Part shown: positions 15,782 through 21,790 of the stretch, in pieces
Layout: every line of letters starts with the position of its first letter
How positions within the stretch are numbered: the first letter of the stretch is position 1
Translations under genes and position numbers: made by a program
IMG/VR virus record: IMGVR_UViG_3300028844_006033
Span: 1-25,305 of that record
DNA from: a virus
DNA: 25,305 bases
Strand: one strand, 5' to 3'
Notes under the pieces: model-generated
What the model saw: the letters and a program-made list of their open reading frames with translations, nothing else
What the model was told of the DNA's origin: nothing
Databases searched by the model: none

Positions 15782-15833
15782 CATGGTATGCCTGAGCATG
15801 CCCATAACTAAAAATCAAGTTGGAGAATACACC

Positions 15834-16403
15834 ATGGCTATCATCAATAACCGCGCGTTCACTGGTAACATCGTTTGGATTCGTGGTCACGCTGAAAAGA
15901 TGCGTGATCGTTTGGTTTCGTCTGTCGCATTCATGGCGTTCCATGCCGCCAAGCACGGCAACAAGGAGCCGCTGCAGAAGTGGCAGGCGCCTGAGACCGG
16001 CTTGCCTGGCTGGGTGCGCGACATTGCCAAGAGTATTCCACTCAAGCGTGACAAGGCCTTTACGGAAGAACAGGCCGAAGAACTGGCCCTGCAGATTGTC
16101 ATGTTTGCATACGCTGACCGAGAGGAGCGCAACGCGTTGCAGCGTAAACGTCGCGCTGCAGTGACTAAGGCGGCACCCGAGATTGGCGAAACCGCAAAAT
16201 CCGTGAAAACCAGCACTGCAAGTGCCAAGCCTTCTGCAGGCAAGAAGGCCGACGTATCAGCCAGCGCGCCACACGAACTGACCAACGCCTTGTTGATTGG
16301 GGGCCAGTCGCACGAATTGACAGCGGCTGAAGCCAAGGCACTACTGGCCCACCTGCAGCAGATGCGCAAGCCCGCTCCGAAGCGCGCTCGCAAGGCCAGC
16401 TAA
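15834..16403 (+). CDS. Hypothetical basic protein, 189 aa
   Basis: Start ATG at 15834 is chosen for its TTGGAG ribosome binding site; the frame is open 51 bases further upstream without one. Residues 1-100 form an ordered, partly helical domain (MAIINNRAFTGNIVWIRGHA...), residues 100-150 are an Ala/Lys/Ser-rich linker, and residues 155-180 form a helix (HELTAAEAKALLAHLQQM) before a very basic tail (RKPAPKRARKAS). The Lys/Arg-rich linker and tail suggest nucleic-acid binding, but I know no family. It is isolated: a hairpin precedes it, another follows its stop, and the repeat-rich region begins right after. Confidence 0.8.
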   Translation: MAIINNRAFTGNIVWIRGHAEKMRDRLVSSVAFMAFHAAKHGNKEPLQKWQAPETGLPGWVRDIAKSIPLKRDKAFTEEQAEELALQIVMFAYADREERNALQRKRRAAVTKAAPEIGETAKSVKTSTASAKPSAGKKADVSASAPHELTNALLIGGQSHELTAAEAKALLAHLQQMRKPAPKRARKAS

Positions 16404-16417
16404 CCAACCAAACTCTG

Positions 16418-16434
16418 GGGGGCTTAATGCCCCC
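16418..16434 (+). terminator. Hairpin after the 189-aa gene
   Basis: GGGGGC-TTAAT-GCCCCC, a 6-bp GC stem 15 bases after the stop codon, followed by TCTACCTGTT. The U-run is poor, so it may be a weak terminator. A second hairpin, ACCTGTT-N8-AACAGGT (16438-16459), follows at once. Confidence 0.5.
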
Positions 16435-16533
16435 TCTACCTGTTCACTACGCAACAGGTGTTAACCAGTGTACGTCTCAAGGCTAGGCGTATACCGCTTA
16501 ACATCTATGCCCGTCTGTTCACCACTTAACAGG

Positions 16534-16550
16534 TGTTAAGCGAGTTAACA
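16534..16550. promoter_or_regulatory. Operator-like dyad, TGTTAA-N5-TTAACA
   Basis: TGTTAAGCGAGTTAACA has both exact half-sites at the 5-base spacing. It partly overlaps a second dyad in opposite arrangement, CTTAACAGGTGTTAAG (16525-16540). Confidence 0.6.
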
Positions 16551-16628
16551 CCTGCAGCTATGCAAGGCACCGACCTGTTAAACCGTTTAACACCTGCAGC
16601 TATGCAAGGCACCGACCTGTTAAACCGT
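16545..16628 (+). repeat. 42-bp perfect tandem duplication
   Basis: Two identical 42-base copies (16545-16586 and 16587-16628), each starting TTAACACCTGCAGCTATGCA and ending GACCTGTTAAACCGT; a third copy starts with TTAACA and then diverges into an AACTGGACAG box. Each junction recreates the 17-bp operator palindrome. Perfect identity points to a recent duplication. Confidence 0.92.
16576..16592. promoter_or_regulatory. Operator-like 17-bp palindrome, copy 1
   Basis: TGTTAAACCGTTTAACA: perfect 8-bp arms around a single central base. Preceded by GACC, as in the terminase promoter. Confidence 0.65.
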
Positions 16629-16634
16629 TTAACA
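16618..16634. promoter_or_regulatory. Operator-like 17-bp palindrome, copy 2
   Basis: Same 17 bases as copy 1, 42 bases downstream, at the end of the tandem duplication. It runs directly into the first AACTGGACAG box, sharing one base. Confidence 0.65.
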
Positions 16635-16727
16635 ACTGGACAGGATCGACCTGTTAAACTGGACAGACGTTCGTATATTAGTGTCCAGTAACATAACGCA
16701 GCCATGCGGCCTGCAGAGGAGCAGTTG

Positions 16728-16768
16728 TTTAAACTGGACAGAAGGCAGGATGCTCTGTCCAGTTTAAA
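16728..16768. repeat. Perfect 14-bp inverted repeat built from two AACTGGACAG boxes
   Basis: TTTAAACTGGACAG, 13-base spacer, CTGTCCAGTTTAAA. It can form a hairpin or bind a dimeric protein, and lies about 20 bases before the AT-rich core. Confidence 0.85.
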
Positions 16769-16899
16769 AATGCAGTAAGTGTTTGTTTCTATTATATTAT
16801 TTAATAAATATAATATAACTGGACAACTGGACAGAGAATTATAGCCGCCACACGCGCGCGCGCGACTCAGGTGCTAAGTGTTTAACGCTGCATGCAAGG

Positions 16900-16916
16900 T
16901 GTTAAGCCGCTTAACA
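16900..16916. promoter_or_regulatory. Operator-like 17-bp palindrome, copy 3
   Basis: TGTTAAGCCGCTTAACA: perfect 8-bp arms, differing from copies 1 and 2 only by compensating changes in the arms (A to G and T to C), as expected for a selected two-fold binding site. Followed by GGTC. Confidence 0.65.
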
Positions 16917-17150
16917 GGTCACATGCCGCATAATTTTTTCTCTCTATATTATTTTTTTCTGTCCAGTTGCCCCCAAAAACGGCTCAAACCCAGCAACCAC
17001 GCGGCCTAGAAACTGGACAGAGGTCTGTCCATTTAACACCTTTTCTGTCCAGTTGCCCCCATCTCTGTCCAGTTGCTCTGTCCAGTTGGCCCCCACATGC
17101 TAATTGGTTAACAACGGGCACCCCTGTCCACATCCGCCGCACCCGCTAAC

Positions 17151-17205
17151 CATTGAACAGTCATTGCAGGTGTTAATCATTGAACAACCATTGCGAGGTG
17201 TCACA
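17151..17205 (+). repeat. Imperfect 27-base direct repeat before the first operon gene
   Basis: CATTGAACA-N3-ATTGC-AGGTGTTAA and CATTGAACA-N3-ATTGCGAGGTGTCA, period 27. The second copy supplies the ribosome binding site GAGGTG of the gene at 17208, while the first has the operator half AGGTGTTAA in the same place. Confidence 0.75.
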
Positions 17206-17207
17206 TA

Positions 17208-17375
17208 GTGAACAAGTACAGCGACCCGAACGGCGACGGCTGCCTGAAGATCGTCGTGATCAGTTGTATACTGCTTATCATCGCCATATTCCTTGCCATG
17301 GTCGAATGGCAGGATCACATTAACGAAAAAGTGGGGTATAACGTATGCCAGGCACACCCGAAGTCATGCCAGTAG
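17208..17375 (+). CDS. Small single-pass membrane protein (55 aa)
   Basis: GTG start at 17208 with GAGGTG eight bases upstream. The product begins MNKYSDPNGDGCLKIVVISC and has one strong hydrophobic segment (residues 14-32, IVVISCILLIIAIFLAMV) followed by a charged, probably periplasmic tail with two cysteines. This is a common plan for phage early proteins that modify the host envelope or block superinfection, but no family is recognised. It overlaps the next gene by 31 bases and opens the plus-strand operon, right after the repeat region. Confidence 0.65.
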   Translation: MNKYSDPNGDGCLKIVVISCILLIIAIFLAMVEWQDHINEKVGYNVCQAHPKSCQ

Positions 17376-17653
17376 CCACCGACCACACAGCCGACCATCT
17401 GGGACCCGCGCCGATCTGGGACCAGATCCACTCGTGCATTAAACAAAACAAGCCCGCGCAGGCATGGTGGCGGATCTATATCCGGCGGTGCCTGAGCCCC
17501 GGCCACGTCGACAAACCCTGGCCGCACGAATCCATGACCAATGAGGAGGCGGCTGCGTTGGTCAATGCCGCTATGAAGAACCAGATAGACACGCGGTACA
17601 CGCTACCGTCACGCGACGGCGACGGCACCCCCACAACAGGAGAAAAGCCATGA
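17345..17653 (+). CDS. Hypothetical protein, 102 aa
   Basis: ATG at 17345 with GTGGGG eight bases upstream; it overlaps the preceding small membrane protein gene and ends in an ATGA overlap with the next gene. The sequence contains PAQAWWRIYIRRCLSPGH and a helix NEEAAALVNAAMKNQI, with polar flanks and no membrane segment. The WxxY basic segment could bind nucleic acid, but this is a guess. No family recognised. Its dense overlap with both neighbours supports it being translated. Confidence 0.72.
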   Translation: MPGTPEVMPVATDHTADHLGPAPIWDQIHSCIKQNKPAQAWWRIYIRRCLSPGHVDKPWPHESMTNEEAAALVNAAMKNQIDTRYTLPSRDGDGTPTTGEKP

Positions 17654-17874
17654 CTCACATTAAGCGAGACCCAAAACTCAACGGGCGCCTGCCTGCAGGC
17701 GACATGACCAAGCTGGAGGCCATAGCGACCCAGCTGCTGGCGGCCCGTACTGCCCAACCAATCGAAGACCCGCTGCACGACTCATCATGGAGTCGAGCGT
17801 GTGACGCGGTGGCCGACGCCCACGAGTTGCTCAAGGCATTGGCAGAACACAACAACCAAGGAGAACAGCCATGA
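17650..17874 (+). CDS. Hypothetical protein, 74 aa
   Basis: A 74-residue protein with AGGAG upstream and ATGA overlaps on both sides. It is mainly helical and acidic (MTKLEAIATQLLAARTAQP and ACDAVADAHELLKALAEHNN). It contains no cysteine cluster, HTH or membrane segment. Size and composition fit small phage accessory proteins that bind a host or phage partner; nothing more specific can be said. Confidence 0.75.
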   Translation: MTHIKRDPKLNGRLPAGDMTKLEAIATQLLAARTAQPIEDPLHDSSWSRACDAVADAHELLKALAEHNNQGEQP

Positions 17875-18728
17875 AATTCGGACAGACGCTGCCAGCAAAA
17901 ACAATCGCACAACTCGGACGCGTACCGGAGTACCCGGAGAATCGACAGCACCTGCAGGTTCGTGGGTGGAGGGGGCGCAGCGAGGCGCTGGCATTCCCGC
18001 CCGACTCGGTCAACGGCCAGAGAATCCGCCGTGCCTCATCATTCAACGACATGCTGTGCAGGATGACCGAGTGGGAGTCCTCACGGGCAGGGAACACTAT
18101 GGTATATGTCGATCGAGAGGCGTCGGACGGGCCGGACATCGTAGGGTACTCATACAACGAGCCGGTGGTGCTGTACTGGCGAGGCACCACCCCGCAAACT
18201 GATCTGGCAGTCATCACCACACACGATTTCAGCGCCACGACCCGCCGCCACACCAACGAGATCTTGTATGCGGTCAGGGAGCGCTTGATGACGGGGGCCA
18301 ACGACATCGTGTTCACCAACCACAACGCAGCGACGCAGGACCCGCCACAGGGGGACTTGGGCAAGGTCTGCGGGTATTGGCCGAAGCGGTTTGGCAACCA
18401 GCAGGTACCTAACATTCTGCGGGTGCCGTTGGCCCTGAGCACCAACAACATGGTCGACCAGATCCCCGAGCTATGGGAGCTGGCGCGACTGGAGCTGACA
18501 CAGGCTCAACGGGCACGGGAGTACTTCCCGCTGCGCTTGGAGTGGTACCAGCGCCACGTAACCACCCTATATGTCCTGTCCTATTGGTTCGGGGTGCCGG
18601 TGCCGGCGGTCATGCCATACCAGATGCTGGACCATGATGAGCAGGCGAAACTGTTGGCACGGGCAGTGAAGCTGCGACTGCAGGGCATCATCAGCGGCGA
18701 CACCCTGGCCGCCCTGCAGAACCTATAA
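17871..18728 (+). CDS. Hypothetical protein, 285 aa
   Basis: Start ATG at 17871 overlaps the previous stop as ATGA and has AAGGAG upstream. The 285-residue product is soluble, with a Trp/Tyr-rich first half (for example VVLYWRGTTPQTDLAVITTH) and a helical C-terminal part that may act in protein-protein contact (ELARLELTQAQRAREYFPL, then AVKLRLQGIISGDTLAALQN). Basic residues are spread throughout. It does not show a nuclease, polymerase or kinase motif that I recognise. Position ahead of the AAA+ ATPase gene suggests a role in the same early/middle module. Confidence 0.8.
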   Translation: MKFGQTLPAKTIAQLGRVPEYPENRQHLQVRGWRGRSEALAFPPDSVNGQRIRRASSFNDMLCRMTEWESSRAGNTMVYVDREASDGPDIVGYSYNEPVVLYWRGTTPQTDLAVITTHDFSATTRRHTNEILYAVRERLMTGANDIVFTNHNAATQDPPQGDLGKVCGYWPKRFGNQQVPNILRVPLALSTNNMVDQIPELWELARLELTQAQRAREYFPLRLEWYQRHVTTLYVLSYWFGVPVPAVMPYQMLDHDEQAKLLARAVKLRLQGIISGDTLAALQNL

Positions 18729-18753
18729 CAACGCAAGACATTGGAGACTTACC

Positions 18754-19383
18754 ATGAGCTGGAACATACCAGATAAAATCGTCGGCATGCTGCAGCATGT
18801 CGAGTTTACAGTCGACCCGCACACTCTCGGTGATCGGGAGGCGAAGAACCTCCAGCGCTGGGCTGATAGCGGCGTCATCACGGCACGGGCGACCCGCACA
18901 TCATTGCTTGCACGAGCCGTGCGAGTCGCCGAAGGTCTGCCGGTGGTGCGTGTCCTGTATGGCATGGGATCGTGCCGAATAATGCCCGGGGGGGCGGCGG
19001 ATGACGAGTATTCGCTTTGCATTGAAGTCTACACGGGCAACGACCCCCATGCGGTGGAGCTTGTCGTTGAGCTGGTCAAGCAGCAGTACGTGGCACTGCA
19101 GATACGCAAGCCAGCACCCCCAGACGCAGGCGACATGTCGACTGGGGGGGCGCGCCAGTGTCCACACCACGAGTGGCTGGCCAACCGGTTACAGCAAGGG
19201 ATTGTGTCGCTGGCCATACCGAATAAGCATGTGTTCCTGACGCTCCCATACATGGAGCGGAAGGCGTTTATCAAGTGGGCGAAGGAAACATTAAAGCTAC
19301 CGCCCCGGGCAGAGGATGCCCAACGACTTGACCAGATGTTCTTTATCAACATGCACCGTGACGAAGCGGTGCGCCTGTTCTAA
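18754..19383 (+). CDS. Hypothetical protein, 209 aa
   Basis: A 209-residue protein starting MSWNIPDKIVGMLQHVEFTV behind TTGGAGACTTACC, a leader almost the same as that of the ATPase gene and the DUF3150-like gene. Residues 60-110 form a beta/alpha segment (LPVVRVLYGMGSCRIMPGG, then YSLCIEVYTGNDPHAVELVV) and the rest is basic and helical (KAFIKWAKETLKLPPRAEDA). No known catalytic motif. It lies between the 285-residue protein and the MoxR-type ATPase and is probably co-transcribed with them. Confidence 0.8.
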   Translation: MSWNIPDKIVGMLQHVEFTVDPHTLGDREAKNLQRWADSGVITARATRTSLLARAVRVAEGLPVVRVLYGMGSCRIMPGGAADDEYSLCIEVYTGNDPHAVELVVELVKQQYVALQIRKPAPPDAGDMSTGGARQCPHHEWLANRLQQGIVSLAIPNKHVFLTLPYMERKAFIKWAKETLKLPPRAEDAQRLDQMFFINMHRDEAVRLF

Positions 19384-19434
19384 CTGCAACACAACCACCA
19401 ATGACAGGGGCACAGACCCCACTGGAGAACTACC

Positions 19435-20436
19435 ATGCGTTATCAATCAGCTGTGCAGATTATTAAATCCACCCTCGAGATGAACCCGCAGCAGGCGATC
19501 TACCTGAGTGGGGCGCCCGGCGTGGCGAAAACGTCAATGGCATTTGACGTGGCCAAACAGTTCGGCCTGCCCGAGGACCGGGTCCTGTTGTTCCGCCCCT
19601 CACTGCGTGACCCGGTGGACCTGATGGGAGTACCATCAGTACACAACAACATGACCCACTGGAACCCACCGGCGGAGCTGATGCAGTTCGCTGAAGGCTC
19701 AGGGCCGGGCATGATTATCTGGGATGAGCTGCCGCAGGCGGTGACCCAGATGCAGAACGCAGCAGCAGGCTGCCTGCTGGACTGGCTGCTCGGGGACTTG
19801 CACATCGACAAGCAGGTGATGCAGATCGCCACGGGTAACCGCACCAAGGACAAGGCTGGGGCCAACCGAGTGGTGTCGCAGCTGGGCAACCGAGTGAAGC
19901 ACCTCGAAGTGGAAGCACATCTCGACGACTGGTGCAGCTGGGCATTCAGTGCGGGCATCGACCCACTGCTGATTGCCTTTATCCGTCTGCGCCCTGACCT
20001 GCTGCACGACTTCGATCCCAGCCGACTGAGCAACCCGACTCCCCGGTCATGGGAGATGGTCAGTCGCAGCTGCAACCCCCACCTGCCGGTGGACCTGTTC
20101 ATGATGGACGTGCAAGGCCTTGTCGGTGAGGGGGCAGCGGCTGAGTACGTGGCCTTCCGAGATCTGGCAGCCAAGATGCCCAACATCGACGGCATCATGA
20201 TGAAGCCGGACACGGCTGAGATCCCGTCCGATCCGGGCGTTAAGTACGCCGTGTGTGCAGCACTGGCGAACCGCACCACCAAGGATAACTTCGACCGGGT
20301 CATGAAATACCTTGAGCGCATGCCAACCGAGTTCGCAACCATGACTATCAAGGACTGCATGACCCGGGATTCCAGCGTGACCAGCTGTGCAGCGTTCACA
20401 AAATGGGCAGTAGACAACCACCATGTTTTTATCTGA
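19435..20436 (+). CDS. MoxR-type AAA+ ATPase
   Basis: A 333-residue ATPase with Walker A GAPGVAKT (residues 26-33), Walker B GMIIWDE (Asp97-Glu98), sensor-1 IATGNR (Asn135), and a following GNRVKHLEVE whose Arg153 is a likely arginine finger. The first 200 residues therefore form an AAA+ module of the MoxR/dynein-like kind; the C-terminal part is helical. MoxR ATPases usually remodel a partner that carries a VWA domain, and such a protein is encoded 1.35 kb downstream. Comparable ATPase/VWA pairs are known in N4-like and other phages, but their role in infection is not established. ATG at 19435 has TGGAG upstream and a small GGGG/CCCC hairpin (19407-19420) before it. Confidence 0.9.
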   Translation: MRYQSAVQIIKSTLEMNPQQAIYLSGAPGVAKTSMAFDVAKQFGLPEDRVLLFRPSLRDPVDLMGVPSVHNNMTHWNPPAELMQFAEGSGPGMIIWDELPQAVTQMQNAAAGCLLDWLLGDLHIDKQVMQIATGNRTKDKAGANRVVSQLGNRVKHLEVEAHLDDWCSWAFSAGIDPLLIAFIRLRPDLLHDFDPSRLSNPTPRSWEMVSRSCNPHLPVDLFMMDVQGLVGEGAAAEYVAFRDLAAKMPNIDGIMMKPDTAEIPSDPGVKYAVCAALANRTTKDNFDRVMKYLERMPTEFATMTIKDCMTRDSSVTSCAAFTKWAVDNHHVFI

Positions 20437-20444
20437 GGTGGGGC

Positions 20445-20642
20445 ATGAACAAGTGGCTGGTCTGGTATATCAGCACCAAACACGAGCCGGTATACCTTGA
20501 GTGGCTGGAACTGTGGACAGCGGGCGAACTACCGCTGTCTCGCAGCACAGACGAACCCGGCGCGGTGTATGAGCGCGCCCTGCATGACTGGGTGAACGAG
20601 CACCACCCACACATCATCGTTGCATGGAGGATGAGCCAATGA
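20445..20642 (+). CDS. Small protein with C-terminal HP-x3-V-x-WR-x2-Q motif (65 aa)
   Basis: Start ATG at 20445 is chosen for the strong GAGGTGGGG just upstream; it begins 8 bases after the ATPase stop. The 65-residue protein is Trp-rich (MNKWLVWYISTKHEPVYLEW) and ends EHHPHIIVAWRMSQ. The same ending occurs in two small proteins at 22950 and 23036, so these form a family. It overlaps the next gene as ATGA. No membrane segment is obvious. It may bind the ATPase or VWA protein, since the family members flank that module on both sides (inference). Confidence 0.78.
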   Translation: MNKWLVWYISTKHEPVYLEWLELWTAGELPLSRSTDEPGAVYERALHDWVNEHHPHIIVAWRMSQ

Positions 20643-20914
20643 GCAGGCAACGCTTCAACAACATGACCCGCAAATGGCTGGCCGCAGCCAATAAGTTCAG
20701 GGAGATGTCGCCGCTGGCGCAGAGTGTGTTGGTACACCCTGGTGCTACCGACGACGACCTCTTGCGAGTGGCGCAGATCCAGCGCCGGCTGGCAATAGAG
20801 CTGGCCGGCGTGCGCAAGAAGCTCAACGACTATTACCGCCGGGACCGCAACGTCGCCGATCCCATGGCACGCCGATACATCGAGCAAATCAATAAGACCG
20901 ACCTGTTCGGCTGA
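20639..20914 (+). CDS. Hypothetical helical protein, 91 aa
   Basis: ATG at 20639 (GGAGGATG upstream) overlaps the preceding stop as ATGA. The product is basic and almost wholly helical (MSRQRFNNMTRKWLAAANKF, then LLRVAQIQRRLAIELAGVRK and LNDYYRRDRNVADPMARRYI), with heptad-like spacing of Leu/Ile between 40 and 65 that could form a short coiled coil. No known family. It lies between the ATPase and the DUF3150-like gene. Confidence 0.78.
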   Translation: MSRQRFNNMTRKWLAAANKFREMSPLAQSVLVHPGATDDDLLRVAQIQRRLAIELAGVRKKLNDYYRRDRNVADPMARRYIEQINKTDLFG

Positions 20915-20932
20915 GTAAATTGGAGCACTACC

Positions 20933-21790
20933 ATGAGCAATCTATCTGACAAGGCCATGCTGGTTAAACTGAAGCGTGGCATGTTCGACCCGAACGTAAT
21001 GGACCGGACGATCACCGAGAACGTGGAGCACCAGACCGGCGTGAAGAATGGCGGGCGCTACAAGAAGCGCTTGCTCGCTGAGTCTGCCATGTTCAAGCGG
21101 GTAACCGAGGCATGGTCTGCCCTGTATACCTACCACCAGCAGCATACCCTGCCATGGACGGACAACGGGCCACGACTGCTGCCGTCCTGCATGTACCTTG
21201 AGTACACCGAGGCCATGCGTAACCTGCGAGGCGAGGCTGACAAACGCCTCAAGGTGTTGGCTGATAACTGGCTCCGTGAGATCCAGCACGACAGCGCCCG
21301 GCTCGGGATCATGTACAACCCCGAGGACTACCCGAGCGACATAGCATCCCGGTTCTACCACGACATTCAGTTCCTGCCGGTACCCAACACGGGGGACTTC
21401 AGGGTACAGATCGACGATGCTGACCGCATGAGTCTGGAGCGGGCCATTGCTGAGGCTGAGGCCAACATCACCAACCACCTGATCACCGAGCTGATGGAGC
21501 CACTGCAGCGCATGGCAGCCAAGCTGGCCGTGCCTGCTGACCAGAAAGGTGGGGTGTTCCGCAACACCCTGATCGAGAACGTGGTGGAGACAGCCGAGCG
21601 GCTGAAGAAACTGAACGTGAACAACGACCCGGCCATGTCTTCGGTACTGGATCAGGTGGTGGGTGTTGCTGCCCAGTACCACGGCAAGGAGGACATGCTG
21701 CGAGGCGACACCCAAGCACGGCAGCAGGCTGCGACTGAAGCGCAGACCACAATCGACAACATCATGGACATCTTTGGAGGTGCACTGTGA
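20933..21790 (+). CDS. DUF3150-like protein, 285 aa
   Basis: A 285-residue, largely helical protein without membrane segments. Its N-terminal half contains VTEAWSALYTYHQQHTLPWT and LLPSCMYLEYTEAM, the middle RFYHDIQFLPVP, and the C-terminal half long charged helices (DRMSLERAIAEAEANITNHL). Size, order of features and location between a MoxR ATPase and a VWA/metallopeptidase gene agree with phage proteins annotated as DUF3150; I assign this from memory of the pattern, not from a search. The start has TTGGAG upstream and the stop overlaps the next GTG. It is likely the third partner of the ATPase/VWA system. Confidence 0.72.
   Translation: MSNLSDKAMLVKLKRGMFDPNVMDRTITENVEHQTGVKNGGRYKKRLLAESAMFKRVTEAWSALYTYHQQHTLPWTDNGPRLLPSCMYLEYTEAMRNLRGEADKRLKVLADNWLREIQHDSARLGIMYNPEDYPSDIASRFYHDIQFLPVPNTGDFRVQIDDADRMSLERAIAEAEANITNHLITELMEPLQRMAAKLAVPADQKGGVFRNTLIENVVETAERLKKLNVNNDPAMSSVLDQVVGVAAQYHGKEDMLRGDTQARQQAATEAQTTIDNIMDIFGGAL

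Larger units (their letters stand above)
15215..15833. other. Divergent intergenic region between terminase and the plus-strand genes
   Basis: No convincing gene in 619 bases. It holds the terminase promoter (left), a G-rich then C-rich segment with an 11-bp inverted repeat (15335-15388), two copies of GGTTACGTAAAA (15354-15365 and 15671-15682), a palindrome CTGCCACTGGCAG (15591-15603), the palindrome AACCGCGCGGTT (15724-15735) just before TATAAA, and a terminator-like hairpin (15758-15781). Being next to terS, it is a reasonable place for a cos or pac site (inference). A short frame at 15338-15580 has the Pro-rich composition of translated C-tract and is not counted as a gene. Confidence 0.6.
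16634..17087. repeat. Array of AACTGGACAG boxes in both orientations
   Basis: Exact copies at 16634, 16657, 16732, 16825 and 17011 (plus strand, first base) and, as CTGTCCAGTT, at 16755, 16959, 17045, 17065 and 17078; 16817 matches in nine of ten and 16682 and 17025 in eight. The first half of the array is mostly forward, the last part mostly reverse (often followed by GCCCCC), flanking the AT-rich core. Several boxes abut TTTAA or TGTTAA. Confidence 0.92.
16404..17207. other. Repeat-rich non-coding region: candidate replication origin or master control region
   Basis: About 800 bases without a credible gene. Contents in order: two hairpins; operator palindromes with TGTTAA/TTAACA half-sites; a 42-bp tandem duplication; ten exact copies of AACTGGACAG in both orientations; a perfect 14-bp inverted repeat; an almost pure A/T segment (16788-16818) containing TATAAT; the alternating tract (CG)6 at 16853-16864; a second T-rich segment (16931-16958); and a 27-base direct repeat before the next gene. 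Iteron-like repeats beside an AT-rich segment are typical of origins; dense operators are typical of control regions. The sequence does not decide between them. A 60-codon frame at 16967-17149 only translates the repeats. Confidence 0.65.

Noticed and set aside
16545-17087. CRISPR array
   Set aside because: Repeats are too short, in both orientations and irregularly spaced, and the 42-bp unit is a direct tandem duplication without spacers; no cas gene.
16967-17149. 60-codon frame in the repeat region
   Set aside because: Consists mainly of translated CTGTCCAGTT boxes and has no ribosome binding site.
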